Under the pieces are notes generated by a model that saw nothing but the letters and a program-made list of their open reading frames with translations, made no database searches and had not been told where the DNA came from. A DNA stretch of 64,000 nt, from positions 1 to 64,000 of the forward strand of contig NZ_JAKMCM010000001.1 of assembly GCF_022662015.1 (NCBI RefSeq), written 5' to 3'. Of this stretch, positions 17,714 to 27,039 are shown piece after piece (within the stretch, counting starts at the first letter, position 1; each line of letters begins with the position of its first letter). The stretch comes from Aestuariivivens sediminicola. Its GTDB lineage: Bacteria; Bacteroidota; Bacteroidia; Flavobacteriales; Flavobacteriaceae. The position numbers and the translations under genes are program-made.

Positions 17714-18652
17714 CTATCCCCTTTTCCGCAATTTATTTAACGATGCATTTAATTCGTAACCCAGGAGCAATATATTCGAATTTAGCCATAAATAGAATAG
17801 AAGGATTAACAGTGCCCCGATAGAACCGTATAACTTATTATATTGTCCGAAGTTTTCAATATAGATACCAAATAAATACGACGTTAAAAGTATAAGCAAG
17901 GTCGTAAACAACGCACCGATAGAGAAGAACCTGGATTGCCTACCTTCCTTCGTTCCGAAATAATATAAGGTAGCGGTTGCAATGTAAATCATAACAATGA
18001 AAAACACATATTTAGCGACTTCAAACCAAAATACACTGTCGCTGTCTATATATCCCCTTGTATTTAGTACATCTACAAATTCCTTGACTACATAAATCTG
18101 AAAATAACCCAGCACTACAATAGTGATTATTAATAAAAAAGCGAGTATTAAAGCAATACCAAGGGCATACAAGTATTGTTTAAAAACGCTTCTGGTTAAT
18201 TGCTCGTGATAGGAATTTTCAAAACCGGAAAATATAGCACTCACCCCATTGGCCATCAATGCAATGGACAAAACAAAAACAGAAGACAACAATCCTCCTC
18301 TTTTCGAGTTTTCAATATTTCTAAAGATATTTTCAAAGAAAAAATCCGATGTGCTCGGTGGCAGGAATGATTCCAAAAAGGTCATGAATTCCGTTTGGAA
18401 ATTGTCTACCGGTATTTCCGGAATTAGAATGATGATAAACAGAAGAAACGGAAATAAGGCCGTAAAAAAATTGAATGCTATCGCACTGGCTCTTGTTGTT
18501 AAAGCGCCTTTAACAATCCCGGTGATATAGAGTTCCAATAAATCATAAAAGGATAAGCCCTCGAGACCTGGTAATTTTATGCGTTTTAGAAGGCGGACCA
18601 AAACATTCAATACAGGAATTTTATCAAGATTATCTTCAATTTGCCTGCTCAT
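17714..18652 (-). CDS. YihY/BrkB-family inner-membrane protein
   Basis: A 312-residue protein with about six membrane helices and the family's conserved features: ALTTRASAIAFNFFTALFP in the first helix, GVSAIFSGFENSYHE in the middle, and GSIGALLILLFYLWLNSNILLLGYELNA near the C-terminus. The molecular function of this family is not established; the old 'ribonuclease BN' label is wrong for it. It lies between nadC (77 bases upstream) and priA (3 bases downstream). Confidence 0.9.
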   Translation of the reverse strand: MSRQIEDNLDKIPVLNVLVRLLKRIKLPGLEGLSFYDLLELYITGIVKGALTTRASAIAFNFFTALFPFLLFIIILIPEIPVDNFQTEFMTFLESFLPPSTSDFFFENIFRNIENSKRGGLLSSVFVLSIALMANGVSAIFSGFENSYHEQLTRSVFKQYLYALGIALILAFLLIITIVVLGYFQIYVVKEFVDVLNTRGYIDSDSVFWFEVAKYVFFIVMIYIATATLYYFGTKEGRQSRFFSIGALFTTLLILLTSYLFGIYIENFGQYNKLYGSIGALLILLFYLWLNSNILLLGYELNASLNKLRKRG

Positions 18653-18729
18653 GTAAATACAATGGATTTATCTGATTTTACACATGCAATTTATGTAAAA
18701 TTAGGCTAACATATGTCTTGAAAAAACAA

Positions 18730-19590
18730 TTAATTGACCGCTTTTAAACTTAGGTCCATATTGTGAACAGAATGGGTTAATGCCCCACAGGAGATGTAGT
18801 TAACACCACACTCGGCATAATGCCTTATGGTAGTCTCGTTTATATTTCCGGAAGATTCGGTTAAACATCTATCACCAATTAATTTTACGGCCTTTCGTGT
18901 ATCCTCATAATCAAAGTTATCCAATAAAATTCTATGCACACCTTCATTCCTCAAAATCTCTTCAACCTCCAAAAGATTTCTGGCCTCGACCATAATGTCC
19001 AGATCCTTTCCTGTTTCCTGAAGATACTGCTTTGTCATCTCTATGGCCTTGGTAATGCCACCCGCAAAATCAATATGATTGTCTTTGAGCATGATCATAT
19101 CATACAATGCAAACCTGTGATTTTCACCGCCACCAATCTTGACCGCCCATTTTTCTAACACACGAATACCCGGTGTTGTCTTCCTTGTGTCCAGGATCTT
19201 CGTTTTTGTACCCTTTACCAAATCAACAAATAGCCTTGTCTTTGTGGCTATTGCACTCATGCGCTGCATGGCGTTTAATACAGTACGTTCGGCTTTCAAT
19301 ATGGATCGTATTGGCCCCTCAACATACATCACAATATCCCCAAAAGTGACTTCAGTGCCATCTTCAATGAGTACTTCGAGCTTCAGACCTTTATCGACAT
19401 AGGCAAATACTTTTTTTGCAAAATTAACACCCCCTATAATACCCTTGTCCTTGACTAAAAGCTTAGCCTTACCTCTTGCCGTTTCGGGTATACATGCCAA
19501 AGAACTATGATCTCCATCTCCAACATCTTCACTTATGGCACTAGCAATGATGCGCTTTACTTCCGAATCAAAGTACTCCTGTGTAATCAT
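18730..19590 (-). CDS. nadC: Nicotinate-nucleotide pyrophosphorylase (carboxylating)
   Basis: This enzyme makes nicotinate mononucleotide from quinolinate and PRPP in NAD synthesis. The 286 residues include ERTVLNAMQRMSAIAT, DTRKTTPGIRVLEKWAVKIGGG and the NHRFALYDMIMLKDNH block carrying the substrate-binding Arg, Lys and His residues. It also has the C-terminal ESSGNINETTIRHYA barrel end. The length is typical. It is the first gene of the nadC-yihY-priA unit and is divergent from rlmH. Confidence 0.97.
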   Translation of the reverse strand: MITQEYFDSEVKRIIASAISEDVGDGDHSSLACIPETARGKAKLLVKDKGIIGGVNFAKKVFAYVDKGLKLEVLIEDGTEVTFGDIVMYVEGPIRSILKAERTVLNAMQRMSAIATKTRLFVDLVKGTKTKILDTRKTTPGIRVLEKWAVKIGGGENHRFALYDMIMLKDNHIDFAGGITKAIEMTKQYLQETGKDLDIMVEARNLLEVEEILRNEGVHRILLDNFDYEDTRKAVKLIGDRCLTESSGNINETTIRHYAECGVNYISCGALTHSVHNMDLSLKAVN

Positions 19591-19715
19591 ATTTTCCTAG
19601 TTTGATGCTAAAATAATAAATTGCTGCCCCAATTAACATTTTAAATTTATCAAATTTTTAATTTTTGTAAAGTTTAAAAACAGTATTAGTAAAATGTTAG
19701 GGTTAATTTTGCATT

Positions 19716-20189
19716 ATGACAATAAAACTACTCGCAATAGGAAAAACGGATAAGAAAGAACTCATCACCTTGATTGAGGAATACACAAAACGTTTGGGGT
19801 TTTACATTAAATTCTCCATACAGATTATCCCTGATGTAAAAAATGTAAAAAACCGCTCAAAAAATCAACAGACAGATGAAGAGGGACATCTTATCTTAGA
19901 TCGCATACAGCCTTCTGATACCGTAGTGCTTTTAGATGAGAATGGACAGCAGTATTCATCCGTTGGATTTGCGAAATACCTGCAAAAGCATTTGAATTCC
20001 GGTATTAAGCAACTCGTTTTTGTAATTGGAGGACCTTATGGGTTTTCACCAAATGTTTATCAAAGGGCCAATGGGAAAATATCATTATCTCAAATGACCT
20101 TTTCCCATCAGATGATACGTCTTTTTTTTATAGAACAATTGTATCGTGGATTCACTATTTTAAAGAATGAACCTTACCACCATCGTTGA
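19716..20189 (+). CDS. rlmH: 23S rRNA (pseudouridine1915-N3)-methyltransferase
   Basis: A 157-residue SPOUT-fold enzyme that methylates pseudouridine 1915 in helix 69 of 23S rRNA. The SAM-binding knot VFVIGGPYGF (101-110) and the C-terminal SHQMIRLFFIEQLYRGFTI...YHH are characteristic. TAATTTTG, a perfect -7 box, ends only 4 bases before the ATG, so a near-leaderless mRNA is possible, but no -33 box is seen. It ends 1 base before the convergent hpf gene. Confidence 0.97.
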   Translation: MTIKLLAIGKTDKKELITLIEEYTKRLGFYIKFSIQIIPDVKNVKNRSKNQQTDEEGHLILDRIQPSDTVVLLDENGQQYSSVGFAKYLQKHLNSGIKQLVFVIGGPYGFSPNVYQRANGKISLSQMTFSHQMIRLFFIEQLYRGFTILKNEPYHHR

Positions 20190-20190
20190 G

Positions 20191-20490
20191 CTAGTGCTTG
20201 ATAAAAGTATGCTTTCTTTTTTTTAATTGTATCTCTAAATCCTTTAAAGTTTTCTTCACAGCATTTTCAAAAGTACTCTCATTAGAGGTGGCAAATAGTC
20301 TTGGGCCTGGAGCACTCAATTCTATTTTACAGATCTTTCCATTCTGATCATCATTATGTTCGATTTCAAAATGTACCTCGGCATTTATAATCCAATCGTA
20401 CTTTTTATTCAGTTTATTAAGTTTCTGCGTCACATAGGCATTCATCGCTTCACTGGTTAGCATATGAACATATTGAATGTTAATCGTCAT
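20191..20490 (-). CDS. hpf: Ribosome hibernation-promoting factor / RaiA family (short form)
   Basis: A 99-residue HPF/YfiA domain (MTINIQYVHMLTSEAMNAYV, LKDLEIQLKKRKH). The family binds the 30S decoding site and stabilises idle ribosomes. It lacks the C-terminal dimerisation domain of long HPF. It is convergent with rlmH, another gene acting at the ribosome, with 1 base between stop codons. Confidence 0.9.
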   Translation of the reverse strand: MTINIQYVHMLTSEAMNAYVTQKLNKLNKKYDWIINAEVHFEIEHNDDQNGKICKIELSAPGPRLFATSNESTFENAVKKTLKDLEIQLKKRKHTFIKH

Positions 20491-20653
20491 AATTACGCTA
20501 TTTAGATATTAAGATTATATTTTAAAAATACTAAAATTTAAAGAGGATAAATCTAACAAAAATCATAACATTATAAAATTTGTTGTTGAAAAAGAACAAA
20601 AAGGAGCGTTTACCAATTCAAAATTTTAAATTCATTTATAAGCAGTACGAACT

Positions 20654-22171
20654 CTAGATTTGGAGTTCTTTTATTTGCTCCGTCGGAATTAATCGTTTTG
20701 GACCTCTTTCCAAGGCCTCTTTATATAATTGCAGGGCCTCTTGATCTCTATTTTGAGATTTTAAAAATTGTGCGTATAATTCCTTAGTGGGCACAATAAT
20801 AACAGGGGGACCATAACTATATGAAACCTGATACTCCAGTTCGATAGATGCTTTTAAATGGTCCTCAGCCAGTTCGAAATCTTCGTCCAACCACGATTGA
20901 AGTCCCATTAATTGTAATTTTATCACTTCAGCTCGCTTGACATCAGATCTGTTTGGTAAGGATCGGTTTGCAGAAGCACATACGCTTGCCCCATTGCTGA
21001 TATTATATGCTAACACACTTTCTTTTTTAATATCCTGTTCGAGACCGTTAATGATACTGCTTATTGCATTTAAGTCCCCGGCATGATATGCCTTCATTCC
21101 TTCAATAAAGGCATTTTGGGCAACGAGAGAAATGTTTATGCCACTCACATCGACCTCTATATCCGCTATCGGATGTTCCCATAACCCCGTTTCTGCCAAA
21201 AAGGTCCCTTTTAAGAACAACAGATGTACATTGGCCCTTTTCGAAGGTGTTTCATTACAGAATCGTTGCATATCCCAGACCATTTTTTCAGCTTCTTCGA
21301 TATTACCTTGCTGTAAATACCCATACTCCAACCAATGATAGGCATGGTATCCTCGTGCATTATTGTCAAGGCCTTTCTCCTTCATGCGTGTTAAACTCGC
21401 TTGATAAGAATCAATATTCGATGACACTACTTTGTCCCACATGCCTAGGGCTACATAAATATGTGAAGGCATATGCAGTGCATGACTGGCATCAGGAGCA
21501 ACTTTGGCATAAGAATCGGCTGCATCCAAAGCCAAATAAGCATGATTGGGATCGTCATAGGAATGAATTAAATAATGAAGTGCTCCGGGGTGCTGCGCAT
21601 TTCTTTCCAAAATTTTACTGGCGACTAACGCACCTTCTCCATAAATAGAATCATTTCTGCCCTCAGATACCGATCCCAAAAGGGAAAGGGAATAGAACGC
21701 AGCAATTTCATTCTGATTCGGATATTTATCATATAACGATTTCATATACTCCATATAAGCCTTGTCCCTGTCCTTCTTTGGAGTTTTCGGCTTATAAAGA
21801 ATCGCAATTGCTTTCAACAAATCCTGTTCCACACTATTTAAATCAGACAGATCTATTTCCTCTATTTTGGCCACTGCATTCATACCATCCTGATAATCTT
21901 GCTCTCGCCATAAACTGTGATTATAAGTCATAGCTTCACCCCAATAGGCCATAGCCATATTGGGATCTCTCTTCTGTGCCTCGATAAAGGCCTCTCTCGC
22001 ATCTGTATATTCAAAACTGTGTAAAAGCAACAAACCCCTCTCAAAATGAGGAATGGCCTCATTCTGTCCTGTCACCTCAAAATCCACAATCCCTAAATGT
22101 TCGGACTGCTGCTCCTTCTCCTTACATGAAAAGAAAACAATGAGTAAAATAAAAAGTAGATAGACTCTCAT
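20654..22171 (-). CDS. TPR-repeat lipoprotein
   Basis: A 505-residue protein with a lipoprotein signal (MRVYLLFILLIVFFSC, lipid on Cys16), so it is probably anchored to a membrane facing the periplasm. The rest is helical TPR-like repeats: ERGLLLLHSFEYTDAREAF, PNMAMAYWGEAMTYNHSLW, HALHMPSHIYVALGMWDKV, EALQLYKEALERGP. The HxLHMPSHIYV pattern recurs in a family of TPR proteins of unknown role. It is monocistronic, divergent from rdgB. Confidence 0.85.
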   Translation of the reverse strand: MRVYLLFILLIVFFSCKEKEQQSEHLGIVDFEVTGQNEAIPHFERGLLLLHSFEYTDAREAFIEAQKRDPNMAMAYWGEAMTYNHSLWREQDYQDGMNAVAKIEEIDLSDLNSVEQDLLKAIAILYKPKTPKKDRDKAYMEYMKSLYDKYPNQNEIAAFYSLSLLGSVSEGRNDSIYGEGALVASKILERNAQHPGALHYLIHSYDDPNHAYLALDAADSYAKVAPDASHALHMPSHIYVALGMWDKVVSSNIDSYQASLTRMKEKGLDNNARGYHAYHWLEYGYLQQGNIEEAEKMVWDMQRFCNETPSKRANVHLLFLKGTFLAETGLWEHPIADIEVDVSGINISLVAQNAFIEGMKAYHAGDLNAISSIINGLEQDIKKESVLAYNISNGASVCASANRSLPNRSDVKRAEVIKLQLMGLQSWLDEDFELAEDHLKASIELEYQVSYSYGPPVIIVPTKELYAQFLKSQNRDQEALQLYKEALERGPKRLIPTEQIKELQI

Positions 22172-22308
22172 AAATTTAAATTTTTATCTTAAAATTTCTA
22201 ATTGTTTTAAAGATACATAATATTTTTAAGGGAAATTAGTGCACACATCCAAGATTGATGGATCGCGATTAATTGAGATCTATTTTAACCTAGTTACCTA
22301 CAAATATT

Positions 22309-22884
22309 ATGGAACTTGTATTCGCAACAAATAATGCAAACAAAATAAAAGAAGTTCAGGCCTTGATACCTCAACATATTAAGCTGTTAAGTTTAAAGGA
22401 CATTGGATGTTATGAAGAACTTCCGGAAACTCAGAACAGCATAGAAGGAAATGCCAGACAAAAGGCAGATTATGTGACCTCGAGATATAATTACGACTGT
22501 TTTGCCGATGACACCGGCCTGGAGGTGGACGCCTTAAAGGGAGCACCCGGTGTGTATTCTGCAAGATATGCCGGAGCACATTGCAGTTCGAATGATAACA
22601 TGGAAAAATTATTGCACAAATTAAAAGATATACCACTTCGAAAAGCACGGTTTAAAACGGTAATCGCTCTCAATATAAATCAAGGGACCCATATGTTCAC
22701 CGGGATTTGTAATGGAGCCATTACCCGTACCAAAAAGGGAACCAATGGCTTTGGTTACGATCCTATATTTAGGCCATATGGTTTTAATGAGACTTTTGCC
22801 GAAATGGATATCAAATTAAAAAACAAAATAAGTCACAGAGCCAAGGCCATAAACCAATTAATTGAATTTCTAAATACAGTATAA
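22309..22884 (+). CDS. rdgB: Non-canonical purine NTP pyrophosphatase (Ham1/RdgB)
   Basis: A 191-residue cytoplasmic enzyme that hydrolyses ITP, dITP and XTP to monophosphates and so keeps deaminated purines out of nucleic acids. Signatures: TNNANKIKE (7-15), the FADDTGLEVDAL block with metal-binding Asp (about 65-76), KGTNGFGYDPIF and SHRAKA near the C-terminus. A weak hairpin (22886-22916) separates it from spoT. Confidence 0.97.
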   Translation: MELVFATNNANKIKEVQALIPQHIKLLSLKDIGCYEELPETQNSIEGNARQKADYVTSRYNYDCFADDTGLEVDALKGAPGVYSARYAGAHCSSNDNMEKLLHKLKDIPLRKARFKTVIALNINQGTHMFTGICNGAITRTKKGTNGFGYDPIFRPYGFNETFAEMDIKLKNKISHRAKAINQLIEFLNTV

Positions 22885-22885
22885 A

Positions 22886-22916
22886 CAACCCATAATGTAA
22901 ATGAGAAAATGGGTTG
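22886..22916 (+). terminator. Weak terminator or attenuator-like hairpin between rdgB and spoT
   Basis: CAACCCAT (22886-22893) pairs with ATGGGTTG (22909-22916) over a 15-base loop. The following sequence is T-rich but has no uninterrupted T run, so termination would be partial. Confidence 0.4.
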
Positions 22917-22948
22917 CTAGTTAATTTTCTTTATGCTATTTTTAAAAG

Positions 22949-25168
22949 ATGACTGAAGAAGCAATAGAACAGGAGAATTTAGCAATTGCAAAAGCTTACA
23001 AAGAGTTACTTAAGGTAAGTTATCGAACCCTTTCAAGGGAAGATAAACAACTTATCCGCAAGGCTTTCGATGTTGCCCTGGATGGGCATAAAGACCAGCG
23101 CAGAAAATCTGGAGAAGCCTATATCTTCCATCCGCTTGCTGTGGCTAAAATTGTCGCACAGGAAATAGGACTGGATGCCACATCAATAGCTGCAGCTTTA
23201 TTACATGATGTTGTGGAGGATAACGAAGATTATTCCATAAATGATATTGAGCAGTTGTTTGGTGAGACCGTTGCCAAAATAGTGAATGGTCTAACTAAAA
23301 TATCCTCCTTGAGTAAGGAACAGGATATGGATGTTTCCTTACAGGCCGAAAATTTCAGAAAAATGTTGCTCACTTTAAATGATGATGTACGGGTCATCAT
23401 CATTAAAATTGCAGACAGGTTGCATAATATGCAGACCATGGATGTGATGCGCGAGGACAAACAGGTCAAAATTGCATCAGAAACCTTATACATTTATGCT
23501 CCCTTGGCCCACAGAATCGGACTTTACAATATCAAAACGGAACTTGAAGATCTTGGCCTGAAATACACTGAACCTGAAGTCTATAACGATATTTTAAATA
23601 AAATTAAAGAGAGCAAAGAAGAGCAGGACGCGTACATTGAACAGTTTAGTGAAGTCATTAAAAACTCGTTGGATAAGGAAAATATGGAATATACCATTAA
23701 AGGTAGACCTAAATCCATATTCTCCATTCGGCGTAAAATGGTAAAACAAGGCGTTTCCTTTGATGAGGTTTACGATAAATTTGCTATTCGAATTATTTAT
23801 AGTAGTGACGAGGTCAATGAAAAGTTTCTGGCATGGAAGATCTATTCTATTGTTACCGATCATTTTCGTCCGAATCCAACGCGACTTCGCGACTGGATTT
23901 CATCACCCAAATCGACTGGATATGAAGCGCTTCACATAACGGTCATGGGGCCGAAAGGCAGATGGGTTGAAGTTCAAATACGCAGCCAACGGATGAATGA
24001 GATTGCAGAAAAAGGCTATGCTGCGCACTACAAATATAAACAGCATAACGAAAAAGAGGATAATCTGGAAAGTTGGATAAATCGTCTTCAGGAAGCCCTC
24101 GAAAATCCACATCTTAATGCTGTTGATTTTGTCGAACAATTTAAACTGAATTTATATGCGCAGGAAATTTTTGTTTTTACCCCTAAAGGTGAATTGAAGT
24201 CATTGCCGAAAGGGGCCACTGCATTAGATTTTGCTTTTAGTATTCATACAGAGGTTGGCATGAAGACCCGAGGCGCCAAAGTCAATGGGAAACTCGTCCC
24301 TCTGAGTCATGTATTACACAGTGGCGATCAGGTGGATATTTTAACATCTGACACTGCAAAACCAACAACCAACTGGTTGGACTATGCCACGACTGCCAGG
24401 GCTCGAAGTAAAATTAAATCGGCCTTAAAAGAAGACAGAAAGCTTATTGGTGAGGAGGGCAAAGAGGTATTAAGACGAAAATTGAAGCAGCTTAAAATTA
24501 CATTAAACGAGCAGGCCGTCAATGAGTTAGTGCGCTATTTTAAGCTAAAAACCAGTCTCGACTTATTCTATCGTGTTGGAATCGGTTCGATAGACAATAA
24601 GATGCTTAAAGAATTTGCGGCGTCCAGGAGCAATGCCTTTGTAAGTTATATAAAAAACAAGATTTCCCGCAAACCGAGCATCAGTAAAGAGGAAATTGAA
24701 AAAGATGAAATCACCTCAAAATACGATTCACTTGTTTTTGGAAAAGAGGAAGAAAAGCTGGATTATAAGTTGGCAAATTGTTGTAATCCCATACCGGGAG
24801 ACGAGGTCTTTGGTTTTTTAACGGTATCTGAAGGCATTAAGGTTCATAAAAAGAATTGTCCTAATGCGCTGAGTTTACAATCCAATTATGCCTACCGTAT
24901 TATTCATGCCAAATGGATAGATTCGAGCCAACAGGAATTCCTGGTAAAAATTCAAATTACGGGCATAGATCACTTAGGCCTTGTAAATGAAATCACTCAA
25001 ATTATATCCTCTAACATGCACGTGAATATGAAAAGTTTGAATTTTGAGAGTGATGATGGTGTATTTTCCGGACATATTAGCGCCATTGTGAAAAACAACA
25101 CCATGATAAACAAACTAATCGAAAAACTGAAAAAAATAAATGGTATCGATAAGGTTAAAAGAGTTTAA
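22949..25168 (+). CDS. spoT: Bifunctional (p)ppGpp synthetase/hydrolase, RelA/SpoT family
   Basis: The protein has 739 residues, full length for a long RSH. The HD hydrolase domain keeps H61 and H86-D87 (FHPLAVA, LLHDVVED). The synthetase domain follows, with GRPKSIFSIRRKM (about 252) and the RLRDWI loop at the position of the RFKDYI motif, then MGPKGRWVEVQIRS. The TGS domain (IFVFTPKGELKSLPKGATALDFAF, ~405-465) and C-terminal ACT domain (~660-739) complete it. It should control the stringent response. It lies upstream of fur and purA on the same strand, 25 bases before fur. Confidence 0.96.
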   Translation: MTEEAIEQENLAIAKAYKELLKVSYRTLSREDKQLIRKAFDVALDGHKDQRRKSGEAYIFHPLAVAKIVAQEIGLDATSIAAALLHDVVEDNEDYSINDIEQLFGETVAKIVNGLTKISSLSKEQDMDVSLQAENFRKMLLTLNDDVRVIIIKIADRLHNMQTMDVMREDKQVKIASETLYIYAPLAHRIGLYNIKTELEDLGLKYTEPEVYNDILNKIKESKEEQDAYIEQFSEVIKNSLDKENMEYTIKGRPKSIFSIRRKMVKQGVSFDEVYDKFAIRIIYSSDEVNEKFLAWKIYSIVTDHFRPNPTRLRDWISSPKSTGYEALHITVMGPKGRWVEVQIRSQRMNEIAEKGYAAHYKYKQHNEKEDNLESWINRLQEALENPHLNAVDFVEQFKLNLYAQEIFVFTPKGELKSLPKGATALDFAFSIHTEVGMKTRGAKVNGKLVPLSHVLHSGDQVDILTSDTAKPTTNWLDYATTARARSKIKSALKEDRKLIGEEGKEVLRRKLKQLKITLNEQAVNELVRYFKLKTSLDLFYRVGIGSIDNKMLKEFAASRSNAFVSYIKNKISRKPSISKEEIEKDEITSKYDSLVFGKEEEKLDYKLANCCNPIPGDEVFGFLTVSEGIKVHKKNCPNALSLQSNYAYRIIHAKWIDSSQQEFLVKIQITGIDHLGLVNEITQIISSNMHVNMKSLNFESDDGVFSGHISAIVKNNTMINKLIEKLKKINGIDKVKRV

Positions 25169-25193
25169 AAAACATTAAATTTGCCATGTAATT

Positions 25194-25646
25194 ATGAGCA
25201 CGACTTCCGATACTAAGAATCAGGACATTGTTAAAAATGTATTCACTAAATTTTTAGAAGCTAATGGTCATCGAAAAACGCCTGAACGCTACGCCATACT
25301 TCAGGAAATATATAATAACAATGAGCATTTCGATATAGAGTCTTTATACCTAAGTATGAAGAATAAAAAATATCGTGTTTCCAGAGCAACGCTATATAAT
25401 ACAATTGAATTACTCCTTGAGTGCGGACTGGTAAGAAAGCATCAATTTGGTCAGAACCAGGCGCACTATGAAAAGTCATATTTCGACAGACAACATGATC
25501 ATGTCATATTAACCGATACCGGAGAGGTTATAGAGTTCTGCGATCCGAGAATTCAATCTATAAAAAAAACAATCGAAGAAGTCTTTGATATTGAAATTAA
25601 TACACATTCACTCTACTTTTACGGAAACAGAAAACCAACCAAATAA
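25194..25646 (+). CDS. Fur-family transcriptional regulator lacking the Cys4 zinc site
   Basis: A 150-residue protein with the Fur winged helix ([38 protein letters not shown]) and the dimerisation domain ([28 protein letters not shown]). The histidines of the regulatory metal site are present. The CxxCG of classical Fur is replaced by LTDTG and the second CxxC is absent; only scattered cysteines remain. So the structural zinc site is missing. The signal metal (iron, zinc or peroxide sensing) cannot be assigned. TAAATTTG, a perfect -7 box, lies at 25176-25183 just before the gene, so it may have its own promoter besides read-through from spoT. Confidence 0.9.
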   Translation: MSTTSDTKNQDIVKNVFTKFLEANGHRKTPERYAILQEIYNNNEHFDIESLYLSMKNKKYRVSRATLYNTIELLLECGLVRKHQFGQNQAHYEKSYFDRQHDHVILTDTGEVIEFCDPRIQSIKKTIEEVFDIEINTHSLYFYGNRKPTK

Positions 25647-25657
25647 CAGCAATTAGA

Positions 25658-26932
25658 ATGGCAGTAGATTTACTACTAGGATTACAGTGGGGAGACGAAG
25701 GAAAAGGAAAGATTGTCGATGTTCTCACATCAAAATACGATATAATAGCTCGTTTTCAAGGAGGCCCAAACGCTGGGCACACGCTTGTTTTTAATGGAAA
25801 AAAGCATGTATTGCATACCATACCATCTGGTATATTCCATGATAAAGCCATCAACTTAGTTGGTAATGGTGTTGTTATAGATCCTGTTATCTTTAAGGGA
25901 GAGCTGGACAAGTTGGAGGCACAACATGTGAATTATCGAAAATCGCTACTGATATCGCGAAAAGCACATATTATTTTACCAACCCATAGATTGTTGGATG
26001 CAGCCAGTGAAGCTTCAAAAGGAAAAGCAAAAATTGGCTCGACGTTAAAAGGTATTGGACCAACCTACATGGATAAAACGGGAAGAAACGGTATTCGTGT
26101 AGGAGATTTGGAAATGAGCGATTGGAAAAAACGCTATCGGGCATTGGCTGATAAGCACGAATCCATGATTGCCTTTTACAATGTAGACGTTCAATACAAT
26201 CTTGAAGAGCTTGAAGCTGAATTTTTTAAGGCTGTCGAGGTTTTAAAATCGATTACGTTTATAGATTCTGAGGAATATATATATCAGGCACAGAAATCTG
26301 GCAAAACCATATTGGCCGAGGGCGCTCAAGGATCTTTACTCGATATTGATTTTGGTACTTACCCTTTCGTAACTTCAAGTAATACGACAGCTGCAGGAGC
26401 TTGCACCGGATTGGGAGTTTCACCAAATAAAATAGGTGACGTGTTTGGAATTTTTAAAGCATACACCACCCGAGTGGGTTCAGGCCCTTTTCCAACCGAA
26501 TTATTTGATGACAATGGCGCTACAATGTCTAGGGTAGGAAATGAATTTGGAGCAACAACAGGCCGCCCGAGGCGCTGTGGTTGGTTGGACTTAGTGGCTT
26601 TAAAATATGCCTGTCAGGTGAACGGTGTCACCCGATTAATGATGATGAAAGGTGATGTACTGTCTGGTTTTAAAACCTTAAAAATATGTACGGCTTATAA
26701 TTATAAAGGTGATGTCATTACCCATTTGCCGTATAATATAGAACCCGAAAATGTGCAACCCATTTACACCGAATTTAAAGGTTGGAATGAAGATTTAACC
26801 GAAATGACCGAAGCATCACAACTTCCTCAGGAATTGAATGCCTATATTGAATTCCTGGAAAAGGAATTGGAAATACCGGTTGCCATCGTTTCAGTAGGAC
26901 CGGACAGAAAACAGACCATTTTCAGAGATTAA
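25658..26932 (+). CDS. purA: Adenylosuccinate synthetase
   Basis: A 424-residue enzyme that joins IMP and aspartate with GTP, the first committed step to AMP. The N-terminal GDEGKGK loop (12-18) has catalytic D13. GPNAGHT contains H41, KGIGPTYMDKTGRNGIRV is the IMP loop, and GSGPFPTEL and GATTGRPRRCGW are also present. It starts 11 bases after the fur stop, so spoT-fur-purA may be co-transcribed. A terminator follows. Confidence 0.98.
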   Translation: MAVDLLLGLQWGDEGKGKIVDVLTSKYDIIARFQGGPNAGHTLVFNGKKHVLHTIPSGIFHDKAINLVGNGVVIDPVIFKGELDKLEAQHVNYRKSLLISRKAHIILPTHRLLDAASEASKGKAKIGSTLKGIGPTYMDKTGRNGIRVGDLEMSDWKKRYRALADKHESMIAFYNVDVQYNLEELEAEFFKAVEVLKSITFIDSEEYIYQAQKSGKTILAEGAQGSLLDIDFGTYPFVTSSNTTAAGACTGLGVSPNKIGDVFGIFKAYTTRVGSGPFPTELFDDNGATMSRVGNEFGATTGRPRRCGWLDLVALKYACQVNGVTRLMMMKGDVLSGFKTLKICTAYNYKGDVITHLPYNIEPENVQPIYTEFKGWNEDLTEMTEASQLPQELNAYIEFLEKELEIPVAIVSVGPDRKQTIFRD

Positions 26933-26953
26933 TATCACCTTCAATTCATCTAG

Positions 26954-26985
26954 ACGTTCCGAATGCGTTTGGAGCGTTTTTTGTT
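26954..26985 (+). terminator. Terminator after purA
   Basis: ACGTTCC (26954-26960) pairs with GGAGCGT (26971-26977), 7 bp with one G-T pair and a 10-base loop, followed by TTTTTTGTTT. Confidence 0.65.
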
Positions 26986-27014
26986 TAGAAATGGATTCCG
27001 TGTAATATTATCGT

Positions 27015-27022
27015 TATTTTTG
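27015..27022 (+). promoter_or_regulatory. -7 box deciding the TTG start of the OstA-like gene
   Basis: TATTTTTG matches TAnnTTTG exactly. The -33 position (26991-26994, ATGG) is poor. It sits 17 bases before the TTG at 27040 and so supports a short leader and that start. Confidence 0.45.
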
Positions 27023-27039
27023 CTTCAAACAACACTAAT

